Assembly (NCBI RefSeq): GCF_014655955.1
Contig: NZ_BNBO01000009.1
Coordinates: 62,001 to 126,000, forward strand
Source: Kitasatospora indigofera
Lineage (GTDB): Bacteria > Actinomycetota > Actinomycetes > Streptomycetales > Streptomycetaceae
DNA: 64,000 bases
Direction: 5' to 3'
The position numbers and the translations under genes were made by a program. This document shows positions 1 to 7,613 of this stretch, in pieces (position 1 is the stretch's first letter; every line of letters begins with the position of its first letter). The notes beneath the pieces were generated by a model. That model did no database searches, was not told the DNA's origin, and was given only the letters and a program-made list of their open reading frames with translations.

Positions 1-12
1 GCGTGACCCCGC

Positions 13-43
13 GGTACGGGCCGGCCGAACGCCGGCCCGTACC
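13..43. terminator. 13-bp perfect hairpin at the left edge
   Basis: Arms GGTACGGGCCGGC and its exact complement are separated by a 5-nt loop (CGAAC). It lies just upstream of the first gene, so it is probably the terminator of a gene off the left edge. A structured 5' leader of the amidohydrolase is the alternative. Confidence 0.55.
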
Positions 44-70
44 TCCGCACCGAGAGACGGACCGACACCC

Positions 71-1714
71 ATGAGCACTGCCGACCACGCCGACCTGGTC
101 CTCACCGGCGGCCCCGTCCACACCGGCGACCCGGCCCGCACCCGGGCGACCGGCCTGGCCGTCACCGGCGAGCGGATCACCGCCGTCGGGCACGACGAGG
201 TGAAGGAGCTGATCGGCCCCAGGACCGAGGTCGTCGACCTGCGGGGGAGGATGCTGATCCCGGGATTCCAGGACGCGCATGTCCACGCCGTCTACGGCGG
301 GGTGGAGTTGGGGCAGTGCGACCTCACCGGCACCACCGGCCCGGAGGAGTACCGGAGCCGGATCGCCGAGTACGCCCGCACCCACCCGGGAGCGGCCTGG
401 ATCACCGGCGGCGGCTGGTCCCTGGAGAGCTTCGCGGGCGGCCTGCCCACCCGTCAGCAACTGGACGAGGTGGTCGCCGACCGGCCCGTCTACCTGCTCA
501 ACCGGGACCACCACGGGGCCTGGGCCAACACCCGCGCCCTGGAACTGGCCGGGGTCACCCGCGACACCCCCGACCCCGCCGACGGCCGGATCGAGCGCGA
601 ACCGGACGGCACCCCCAGCGGCGTGCTCCAGGAGGGCGCCACCGCCCTGGTCGCCCGGATCGTCCCGCCGACCGGGGCCGCCGAGCGGCTGGCCGGCCTG
701 CTGCGGGCCCAGCGCCTGCTGCACTCGCTGGGTGTCACCGGGTGGCAGGACGCCCTGCTCGGCGTGTTCAACGGCCAGCCGGACCCGTCGGACGCCTACC
801 TGGCGGCCGCCCGTGACGGCAGCCTGACCGCCCGGGTGACCGGCGCGCTCTGGTGGGACCGCGGCCGCGGCGCCGAGCAGATCCCCGAACTGGTCCAGCG
901 ACGGGCGGAGTTGGAGCAGGGGCGGTTCCGGGCCCGGTCGGTGAAGATCATGCAGGACGGGATCGCCGAGAACTTCACCGCCGCGATGACCAGCCCCTAC
1001 CTGGACGGCTGCGGCTGCGCGACCGCCAACAGCGGCCTGAGCTTCGTCGACCCGGCCGCCCTGTGCGAGCACGTGGTCGCACTGGACGCGCTCGGCTTCC
1101 AGGTGCACTTCCACGCGCTGGGCGACCGCGCCGTCCGCGAGGCCCTCGACGCCGTCGAGGCCGCCCGCCGGGCCAACGGCCACCGCGGCACCCGCCACCA
1201 CCTGGCCCACCTCCAGGTCGTCCACCCGGCCGACGTCCCGCGCTTCGCCCGGCTCGGCGCCATCGCCAACATCCAGCCGCTCTGGGCGGCCCACGAACCG
1301 CAGATGGACGAGCTGACCATTCCCTTCCTGGGCCCGGAGCGCGCCGCCCGGCAGTACCCGTTCGGGGACCTGCTGCGCTCGGGCGCGACCCTGGCGGCCG
1401 GCAGCGACTGGCCGGTCAGCAGCCCCGACCCGCTCGCCGGGATCCACGTGGCCGTCAACCGCACCCTGCCGGGCGGCGACGACGATCGGGTGTTCCTGCC
1501 CGAACAGCGGCTCGACCTCGCGACCGCCCTCGCCGCCTACACCGCCGGGTCCGCCCATGTGAACGGCCTGGACGACGCCGGCAGCCTGCGGCCGGGCAAC
1601 CTCGCCGACCTGGTGGTGCTGGACCGGGACGTCTTCCTGGCCCCGCAGGCCGTCGCCGAGGCGCGGGTCGAACGCACATATGTCGGCGGCCGGTTGGTGC
1701 ACGAGGCCTCCTGA
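71..1714 (+). CDS. YtcJ-like amidohydrolase
   Basis: This is a 547-residue metal-dependent hydrolase of the amidohydrolase superfamily, YtcJ-like branch (amidohydrolase_3). The HxH metal motif is at residues 70-72 (DAHVH). Further signature segments are the HFHALGDR histidine, HHLAHLQ, and the aspartate in AAGSDWPVSSPDPL near residue 440. The C-terminus has the usual small beta-domain ending (GNLADLVVLDRD). There is no signal peptide, so it is cytoplasmic. The substrate cannot be read from sequence; relatives hydrolyse amides, carbamates or formamides. The ATG follows GAGAGACGG at a rather long distance. A paralogue of nearly equal length (548 aa) sits at 7610-9256. The gene converges on an SDR gene with a strong hairpin between them. 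Confidence 0.9.
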   Translation: MSTADHADLVLTGGPVHTGDPARTRATGLAVTGERITAVGHDEVKELIGPRTEVVDLRGRMLIPGFQDAHVHAVYGGVELGQCDLTGTTGPEEYRSRIAEYARTHPGAAWITGGGWSLESFAGGLPTRQQLDEVVADRPVYLLNRDHHGAWANTRALELAGVTRDTPDPADGRIEREPDGTPSGVLQEGATALVARIVPPTGAAERLAGLLRAQRLLHSLGVTGWQDALLGVFNGQPDPSDAYLAAARDGSLTARVTGALWWDRGRGAEQIPELVQRRAELEQGRFRARSVKIMQDGIAENFTAAMTSPYLDGCGCATANSGLSFVDPAALCEHVVALDALGFQVHFHALGDRAVREALDAVEAARRANGHRGTRHHLAHLQVVHPADVPRFARLGAIANIQPLWAAHEPQMDELTIPFLGPERAARQYPFGDLLRSGATLAAGSDWPVSSPDPLAGIHVAVNRTLPGGDDDRVFLPEQRLDLATALAAYTAGSAHVNGLDDAGSLRPGNLADLVVLDRDVFLAPQAVAEARVERTYVGGRLVHEAS

Positions 1715-1736
1715 CACCCGCGCCGGCCGGCCCGGT

Positions 1737-1768
1737 GGGCCGGGCGACGGTTCCCCGTCGCCCGGCCC
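1737..1768. terminator. bidirectional terminator, 14-bp stem
   Basis: A perfect 14-bp inverted repeat (GGGCCGGGCGACGG and complement) with loop TTCC lies between two convergent genes, so it can end transcripts from both sides. Confidence 0.75.
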
Positions 1769-1786
1769 CGCCCGGCCCCGACCGGA

Positions 1787-2548
1787 TCAGGCCGAGGCGC
1801 CGCCGTCGATCACCAGGTCGGCGCCGACCACGGAGCCGGCGTCCGCCGAGGCCAGGTACAGCACGGCTGCGGCGACCTCGCCGGTGGCGGCGACCCGGCC
1901 GAGCGGCGACTCGCCGCGCATCCGGACGGCCCGCCGGTCCGGCGTCTCGCCGGGCAGCAGCGACATCGTGGTGTCCGAGGCGCCGGGGCTGACCGCGTTG
2001 ATCCGGATGCCGTCCCGGACGTGGTCCAGGGCCGCGCCACGGGTGAGCGCGCTGACGGCCGCCTTGGAGGCGAGGTATCCGCCCAGGCCCGGACGCCGCT
2101 GGTGGGCACCGAGGTTGGACGAGATGTTGACGATCGTCCCGCCGCCGTTGGCCCGCATGTGGGCGATCTCGGCCTGCATCGACAGCAGCACGCCCGTCAC
2201 GTTCACGTCGAGCAGCGTCTGCCAGTCCGCCTCGGGCAGGTCGGCGATCGGCTGCCCGCCACGGAAGACGCCGGCGTTGTTGACGGCCACCTCCAGGCCG
2301 CCGAACAGTTCCACGGTCCGCCGGACCAGCGCGCGCACCTCGGCCGAGCGGCTGACGTCGGCGGTGAAGGCCGCGGCCGTGCCGCCCTCCTTCTCGATCA
2401 GGGCGACGGTCTCGGCCAGCGGGGCGGCGCCCCGGCCGGCGACGGCCACCCGGGCGCCCTCGGCCGCGAAGGCGAGGGCGATGGCGCGGCCGAGCCCGGA
2501 ACCGGCCCCGGTGACCAGGACGGTGCGGTCTTCGAATCGAGCGGTCAT
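1787..2548 (-). CDS. SDR family oxidoreductase
   Basis: This 253-aa classical short-chain dehydrogenase/reductase has the Rossmann motif TGAGSGLG at residues 13-20 and the NNAG motif near 90. The catalytic Ser lies in NISS and the Tyr-Lys pair in YLASK, and the C-terminus ends VVGADLVIDGGASA as in FabG-like enzymes. It probably uses NADP(H) or NAD(H); the substrate is unknown. The ATG at 2548 is preceded by GGGAG at 8 nt. Longer open frames upstream on this strand cross the MFS gene and are not real. It is downstream of, and co-oriented with, an MFS exporter and a TetR regulator, so the three may respond to the same compound. Confidence 0.9.
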   Translation of the reverse strand: MTARFEDRTVLVTGAGSGLGRAIALAFAAEGARVAVAGRGAAPLAETVALIEKEGGTAAAFTADVSRSAEVRALVRRTVELFGGLEVAVNNAGVFRGGQPIADLPEADWQTLLDVNVTGVLLSMQAEIAHMRANGGGTIVNISSNLGAHQRRPGLGGYLASKAAVSALTRGAALDHVRDGIRINAVSPGASDTTMSLLPGETPDRRAVRMRGESPLGRVAATGEVAAAVLYLASADAGSVVGADLVIDGGASA

Positions 2549-2682
2549 GGCAGGAACTCCCTTTGCTTGGTGGGTCATCGCTGAGTCATGGCTGAGGCAT
2601 GGGCGGGTCGTCGGTGCGTCTTCGGCGCGTTGTCGGTGAGTGGTCGGGGAGCGGTCGGGGACTGTCCGGGACCGCCGGGTGG

Positions 2683-4110
2683 TCAGGGCCCGGCGTGGTG
2701 GCGGAGGCCGGTGCGGGCGGGGGGCTCGGTGCCCGGCCGGCGCCCCGGGCGGGTCGTCGCGGCGGCCGCCGTCGCGGTGGCGGCGAGCGCCGCCGCGGCC
2801 AGGGCCAGCGAGCCGCTGTCGCTGCCGATGGTGAGCAGGACGGCCAGGACGATGGTCGGCCCCAGCTCCATGGCGGTGTTCAGCACACCGCCGGCCAGCC
2901 CGGCCAGGTGCCGGGGGACGTCCTCCACGGCGAGGACCACGGCCCCGGCGAACGAGGCCGCGGCCCCGGCGGGCAGGACGACCAGCCCGGGCAGCAGGGC
3001 CACGGGGTAGGGGAGCCGGGGGTCGAAGCCGGTGGCGGCGAGCAGCAGCAGCCCGGCGGCGGCCGCGGCGAGCCCGGCCGCGGTGACCCGCCGGGGCCCG
3101 AACCGCCCGATCAGCGGCCCGGTCGCCCGGCTCGATCCGAGCAGGGCGGCGGCGAAGGGCAGGAAGGCACCGGAGGTCGCGGGCGGTGACCACCCGCGCT
3201 GCTGCTGCAGGTGGAGCGAGAGGAGCACGAAGGTCGTCGAGGTGGCGGCCGCGGTGAGCCCGACCGCGGTGAGTGCCAGGGCCCGTCGCCGGTGGAGCAG
3301 GAAGCCGGGCGGGAGCAGAGGGTCCCGGACGCGGCGTTCCACCAGCAGCAGCGCACCGAGCAGGGCGGCGGCGCCGACCAGGGCGCCGAGCACGGCGGGG
3401 GAGGACCAGGGCCGTGCCTCGCCGAGGACGAGGCCGCAGCCGGCGAGGGTGATCCCGGTGGTGGCGAGGACGGCTCCGGGAAGGTCGAGCGCGGGGCGGC
3501 CGGCCGGGGGAGGTCGGTGCCGGCCGCCGTCCCGGGCGGGGCCGGCCGGCCGCAGCAGCCGGGGCGCGAGGGCGAGGGCGGCGGCGGTGACCGCGAGCGG
3601 CACGGCGAAGGTCCAGCGCCAGGAGGCCGCCGCCGCGATCACGCCGGACAGCAGGTTGCCGGCCGTCGCCCCCAGCACGGACAGGCCTCCCCAGCCGGCC
3701 AGGGCCCGGGCGTGGGCGGCGGGGTCGGTGTGGAGCGTCCGCAGCACGGCCATCGCGGCGGGGGCGACCAGGGCCGCGCCGGCGCCCTGCGCGAAGCGGG
3801 CGGCGAGCAGCGCCGGGTAGCCGGGGGCGAGTGCGGAGGCCAGCGAGGCGGCGCCGAACAGCAGCAGGCCGGTGGTGAACGTGCGCCGGCCGCCCGAGCG
3901 GTCCGCCAGCCGGCCGCCGAGCAGCAGCAGCCCGGCGAAGGAGAGCCCGTACGCGGCGTTGAGCAGGACGAGGCCGGACCGCCCGAGCCCGAACTCGCGG
4001 CCGATCTGCGGCAGCGGGACGGCGATGGCCGTGAGGGTGAAGATCAGGGCGGCCTGGACGGTGCCGAGCAGGGCGAAGCCTTGGGCTCCGCGGCGCGCGG
4101 TGGGATTCAT
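2683..4110 (-). CDS. MFS transporter, drug-exporter type
   Basis: A 475-aa hydrophobic protein of the major facilitator superfamily, with a cytoplasmic loop 2-3 motif (GGRLADRSGGRR, about residues 65-76) and many membrane segments, about 14 judged from length and hydrophobicity. That suits the DHA2 group of proton-driven exporters. The C-terminus is Ala/Thr/Pro-rich and basic. It lies between a TetR-type gene upstream (4323-4904) and an SDR downstream. Its promoter region carries an imperfect palindrome sharing CTGGAACGT with the TetR upstream region, which suggests TetR control of export. Confidence 0.88.
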   Translation of the reverse strand: MNPTARRGAQGFALLGTVQAALIFTLTAIAVPLPQIGREFGLGRSGLVLLNAAYGLSFAGLLLLGGRLADRSGGRRTFTTGLLLFGAASLASALAPGYPALLAARFAQGAGAALVAPAAMAVLRTLHTDPAAHARALAGWGGLSVLGATAGNLLSGVIAAAASWRWTFAVPLAVTAAALALAPRLLRPAGPARDGGRHRPPPAGRPALDLPGAVLATTGITLAGCGLVLGEARPWSSPAVLGALVGAAALLGALLLVERRVRDPLLPPGFLLHRRRALALTAVGLTAAATSTTFVLLSLHLQQQRGWSPPATSGAFLPFAAALLGSSRATGPLIGRFGPRRVTAAGLAAAAAGLLLLAATGFDPRLPYPVALLPGLVVLPAGAAASFAGAVVLAVEDVPRHLAGLAGGVLNTAMELGPTIVLAVLLTIGSDSGSLALAAAALAATATAAAATTRPGRRPGTEPPARTGLRHHAGP

Positions 4111-4123
4111 GGGTCCTCAATAA

Positions 4124-4139
4124 TGGATCGGACGTTCCA
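4124..4139. promoter_or_regulatory. candidate TetR operator before the MFS gene
   Basis: TGGATCGGACGTTCCA is an imperfect 16-bp palindrome (6 of 8 positions) 14 nt upstream of the MFS start. The half-site with its flank, CTGGAACGT on the opposite strand, recurs at 4925-4933 next to the TetR gene. Confidence 0.4.
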
Positions 4140-4322
4140 GTATGTGGCCGTGCGAGGGCGCGGCTCCGCGCGCCGGGCCGCCGGGGTGCGGCGGGCGGTC
4201 CGTGCGGGGAGCCGGGGGCGGGTGTGCGGAGCGGTGGGCGGAGCAGGGTCGGGCCCACGTGCGGAGGGGCGCGGGCCAGGGGGAGGGGTGCGGGACGGGT
4301 GCGGGGGAGCGGCGGGCGGCGC

Positions 4323-4904
4323 TCAGTCGAGCAGGGTCAGCGCCTGCTCGGCCGCGTCGTGCACCCGGAGCGGGTCCGAGGCGGCCTTGCCGACCACCCG
4401 GACCCCTTGCAGCAGGACGACCAGCATCCGGGCCAGCGCCCGGGGGTCGCGCCCGGGCGACAGCTCCCCCCGGGCTGCCGCCCGGACCAGCGCCGAGTGC
4501 AGCAGGGTCTCGAGGTGGTCCCAGCTGGCCTCGACCCGGCGGGCCGCGTCCCGGTCGTGGGGGGCCAGTTCGGCCGCCGTGTTGGTGACGAAGCAGCCGG
4601 CGGCCCGCTGTTCCGAGGCGGCCTCGGCGGCGAACCGGCGGACCAGTGCCCGGACGGCCGGCAGGACCGGGCCGGGCTGGGACAGCTCGTCGAGCAGCCG
4701 GGGGTCGGTCAGCTCGGCGTACCGGTCGAGGGCTTTCAGGTACAGCTCGTGCTTGCTGCCGAAGGTGGCGTAGAGGCTGGCGCGGCCGATCCCGAGGTGC
4801 TCCACCAGGTCGTTCATCGAGGTCGCCTCGTAGCCGCGCCGCCAGAACAGCTCCAGGGCTGCCTGCAGTGCTGCGTCCGGGTCGAATTCCTTGGTTCTGG
4901 CCAC
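4323..4904 (-). CDS. TetR/AcrR family regulator
   Basis: A 193-aa repressor-type protein. The N-terminal helix-turn-helix at about residues 28-47 (SMNDLVEHLGIGRASLYATF) is a textbook TetR recognition segment; the rest is the helical ligand and dimer domain. It matches TetR_C of transporter-linked regulators (LLQGVRVVGKA near the C-terminus). It is upstream of and co-oriented with the MFS exporter gene and divergent from the Lrp-type gene. It likely represses the exporter, and possibly itself, through the shared CTGGAACGT motif. Confidence 0.9.
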   Translation of the reverse strand: MARTKEFDPDAALQAALELFWRRGYEATSMNDLVEHLGIGRASLYATFGSKHELYLKALDRYAELTDPRLLDELSQPGPVLPAVRALVRRFAAEAASEQRAAGCFVTNTAAELAPHDRDAARRVEASWDHLETLLHSALVRAAARGELSPGRDPRALARMLVVLLQGVRVVGKAASDPLRVHDAAEQALTLLD

Positions 4905-4925
4905 GAGAAGGACCCTAGCCCTATC

Positions 4926-4941
4926 TGGAACGTATGGTCAA
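4926..4941. promoter_or_regulatory. candidate TetR operator in the TetR/Lrp divergent gap
   Basis: TGGAACGTATGGTCAA shares the half-site TGGAACGT with the palindrome before the MFS gene. The second half is weak (5 of 8). It lies 22 nt upstream of the TetR start, where autoregulation would act. Confidence 0.3.
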
Positions 4942-5026
4942 GAAAGATCTGAGAGGGAGTGAGTCGGGGCTCGGTACGATCGCCCTGTTCCCGCGCGACC
5001 GGGCGGGGCGGGTCAGGGGAGTGCCG

Positions 5027-6034
5027 ATGAAGCTGGACGCGTTCGACGCCGCGCTGGTCCGTGAACTGCAGCAGGACGGCCGGGTCAGCTACCAGCGGCT
5101 GGCCGAGTCGTTGGGCGTCTCCCGGGAGGCGGCCCGGGCCCGGGTGCACCGGCTGCTGGAGTCCGGCACCGTGCGGGTGGTCGGGATCGTCCGGCCCTGG
5201 GTGGTCGGCATCGGCGCCGTGGCCCACGTCTCGCTGGACGTCGAGGGGCCGGGCCGCCCGGCCGCCGAGGTGGCCGCGGCCAGGCCGGCCAGCAGCTTCG
5301 TCTCCTGCACCGCGGGCGCCCGGGCCGTGGTGGCCGAGCTGCGGGTGGCGGACGAGGCCGCCCTGGAGCGCGAGTTCGCCGTGCTGCGGTCGGCGCCCGG
5401 GGTGCGGGGGATCGAGGTCTTCCGCTGCACCCGGCTGGTCCGCGACGCCTACTCGCCCGCCACCGATCCGGCCGGCGCCCGGGAGGCCGGCGCCGAGGCC
5501 GCCCCCGCCGCCCCCGATGCCGCTGCCGTCCCCGCTGTCACCGGCGTCACCGGCGTCCCCGCCGCCGCGCCGCCCGTCGAGCGGCCGCCGGCCGTGGACG
5601 AGGTGGACCGTACGCTGCTGGGCCTGCTCCAGGCCGACGGCCGGGCCTCCTTCGCGGCGCTCGCGGAGCGGGTCGGGCTCTCCCAGCCCGCCACCCGGGC
5701 GAGGGTGCTGCGGCTGCTGCAGTCCGGTGCCGTCCATGTGACCGGGCTGGTCGACTCCCGGGCCGTCGGCGTCCGCGAGGCGGTCGGGGTGGGCCTGACC
5801 GTGCGGGGCGGCGCCTCGGCGGCCGCCGCCGCGGCCGCCCGGCTGCCCGGGATCAACTACGTGGCGGCGGGCTACGGCCGGTTCGACGTGGTGTGCGGGG
5901 TGGACGCGAGCGACCGGCCGACGCTGCTCGCCACCCTGGACGCGCTGCGCGCCTCGGCGGGCGTGGTCCGGCTGGAGTCCTGGTACCACCTGGAGATCGT
6001 CAAGGAGTCCTACACCTACGATCTGCCGCTGTGA
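5027..6034 (+). CDS. tandem Lrp/AsnC family regulator (two complete units)
   Basis: The protein has 335 aa, twice the family norm of about 150. Residues 5-50 and 190-235 are two separate Lrp-type helix-turn-helix domains (QRLAESLGVSREAARARVHRL and a second copy with ALAERVGLSQPATRARVLRL). Each is followed by an AsnC ligand-binding alpha/beta domain (about 60-140 and 245-330), with an Ala/Pro-rich linker between. The ATG at 5027 is chosen because AGGGGA lies 6 nt upstream; the frame is open for 31 more codons but without family similarity. Tandem Lrp proteins mimic a dimer and usually control an adjacent amino-acid or amine transport operon. Here an APC permease-amidohydrolase operon follows directly. 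Confidence 0.88.
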   Translation: MKLDAFDAALVRELQQDGRVSYQRLAESLGVSREAARARVHRLLESGTVRVVGIVRPWVVGIGAVAHVSLDVEGPGRPAAEVAAARPASSFVSCTAGARAVVAELRVADEAALEREFAVLRSAPGVRGIEVFRCTRLVRDAYSPATDPAGAREAGAEAAPAAPDAAAVPAVTGVTGVPAAAPPVERPPAVDEVDRTLLGLLQADGRASFAALAERVGLSQPATRARVLRLLQSGAVHVTGLVDSRAVGVREAVGVGLTVRGGASAAAAAAARLPGINYVAAGYGRFDVVCGVDASDRPTLLATLDALRASAGVVRLESWYHLEIVKESYTYDLPL

Positions 6035-6063
6035 TCGGCAATTCATTCGCATGACGGGGCTTC

Positions 6064-6088
6064 GGCCTATGAAAGAGAGAAATAGGCC
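6064..6088. promoter_or_regulatory. inverted repeat GGCCTAT-N11-ATAGGCC
   Basis: A perfect 7-bp inverted repeat lies 30 nt after the Lrp gene and about 100 nt before the permease. It could be a weak terminator or the Lrp-type operator. A TTGACG element (about 6121) follows, suggesting a permease promoter close by. Confidence 0.4.
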
Positions 6089-6191
6089 CCCTCTGAGGGT
6101 GAAACGTTAACCAGGAAGCCTTGACGCGATCTTTTTGCCACGCGTTGAATGACGGGCACCCCCACCGTCTTCTACCGAGTCCGGGTGCCTG

Positions 6192-7613
6192 ATGAACGAA
6201 TCCCCCAAGCCGGATCTCACCGCGCTGCCGCGCTCCCTGGGCGTCTTCGGCGGCGTGCTGCTCACCCTCTCCTGCGTGACACCCGCCTCCTCGCTGTTCA
6301 TCGTCGTGCCGCCACTGCTGCAGAGCCAGGGCAGCGGCGCCGTGCTCACCCTGCTGATCGCCGCGGCGCTCTCGCTCGGCGTCGGCTTCTGCTACGCCGA
6401 ACTCGGCACGCTCGTCCCCAGCGCCGGCGGCGAGTACTCGATCGTCGGGCAGTTGCTCGGACGGCTCGCGGGCTGGCTGGTCTTCGTGATCTCGGTGGTG
6501 TCGCTGCTGGTGATCCCGCCGATCATCGCCCTCGGCGCGGCCGGCTACCTCTCCTCCGTCGTCTCGCTGGACCCGGCCGTGGCCGGCGCGCTGGTGATGG
6601 CCCTCGCCGTCGCCGTCGGCGTGCTCGACATCAAGTCCAACGCCCTGATCACCGGCATCTTCCTCGGCATCGAGGTGCTCGCCGCGGCCCTGGTCAGCGT
6701 GCTCGGCTTCCTGCACGTCCGCCAGCCGGTCTCCACCCTGCTGCACGCCGTGGTGCCCGACGGCCAGGGCGGCACCAGCCCGTTCACCACCGGTCTGCTG
6801 ATCTCCGGCCTCGCCGTCGCGCTGTTCACCTACAACGGGTTCGGCACCGCCGTGTACCTCTCCGAGGACCTACGCGACCCGCGCCGCACCGTCGCCCGCA
6901 CCGTGCTCTGGTCGCTGCTGGCCGGCGTGGTGCTGATCACCGTCCCGGTGGCGGCGATCTGCCTGGGCGTCGACTCGGCCGACCAGCTGGCCGCCGGCGA
7001 CCTGGTCGCGGTGGTGGACTCCTGGGCCGGCAGCACCGTCGGCACCTTCGTCTCCCTCTGCATCGCCGCGGCCATCCTCAACGCCGTCATCGTGATGGTG
7101 CTGCAGAACGGCCGGGTGCTCTACGCCTCCGCCCGCGACCGGACCTGGCCCGACCCGGTCAACCGGGTGCTCGGCAGCCTGCACCCGCGCTGGGGCTCGC
7201 CCTGGGCCGCCACCCTGGCCATCGGGGTGCCCGGCGTGGTGCTCGCGCTCGCCGTCCCGATCGACGCCCTGCTCGGCTTCACGGGTGTCGTGGTCGCGGT
7301 GATCTACCTGCTGCTCGGCTGCGCCGCGCTCACCGCCCGGCGGGCCCGTCACCGCGCCACCCCGGCCTGGCGGATGCCGCTCTGGCCGGTCGTCCCGCTG
7401 GTCACCATCGGCGTCCTGGCGTACTCGCTCACCCGGCAGAGCCCCCGTGACCTGCTGATCACCGGCGCGGTGCTGCTGGTCGGCATCGCCTACTGGTTCG
7501 GCTACCTGCGTCCGCGCAGCGCCACCCACTGGGTCCTGACCCTGCCCGCCGACCTGGCCGCCGCCCCCGCCGCCCCTGGTACCGCCCCCGCAACGCTCCC
7601 GGAGAACGTGTGA
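6192..7613 (+). CDS. APC superfamily amino acid/amine permease
   Basis: A 473-aa integral membrane protein with about 12 hydrophobic segments and the APC start pattern (GVFGGVLLTLSCVTPASSLF). Conserved loops include GAGGEYS-like SAGGEYSIVGQLLGR and YNGFGTAVYLSEDLRDPRR. It imports an amino acid, amine or related compound by cation symport or exchange; specificity cannot be read. The stop overlaps the GTG of the next amidohydrolase by 4 nt (GTGA), so the two are translationally coupled. Transporter and hydrolase probably form an uptake-and-degradation pair controlled by the upstream tandem Lrp regulator. Confidence 0.9.
   Translation: MNESPKPDLTALPRSLGVFGGVLLTLSCVTPASSLFIVVPPLLQSQGSGAVLTLLIAAALSLGVGFCYAELGTLVPSAGGEYSIVGQLLGRLAGWLVFVISVVSLLVIPPIIALGAAGYLSSVVSLDPAVAGALVMALAVAVGVLDIKSNALITGIFLGIEVLAAALVSVLGFLHVRQPVSTLLHAVVPDGQGGTSPFTTGLLISGLAVALFTYNGFGTAVYLSEDLRDPRRTVARTVLWSLLAGVVLITVPVAAICLGVDSADQLAAGDLVAVVDSWAGSTVGTFVSLCIAAAILNAVIVMVLQNGRVLYASARDRTWPDPVNRVLGSLHPRWGSPWAATLAIGVPGVVLALAVPIDALLGFTGVVVAVIYLLLGCAALTARRARHRATPAWRMPLWPVVPLVTIGVLAYSLTRQSPRDLLITGAVLLVGIAYWFGYLRPRSATHWVLTLPADLAAAPAAPGTAPATLPENV

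Noticed and set aside
1787..4258. 823-codon minus-strand open frame
   Set aside because: Only its last 253 codons are the SDR; the rest runs antisense or out of frame through the MFS gene and is Arg/Pro/Ala-rich GC noise.
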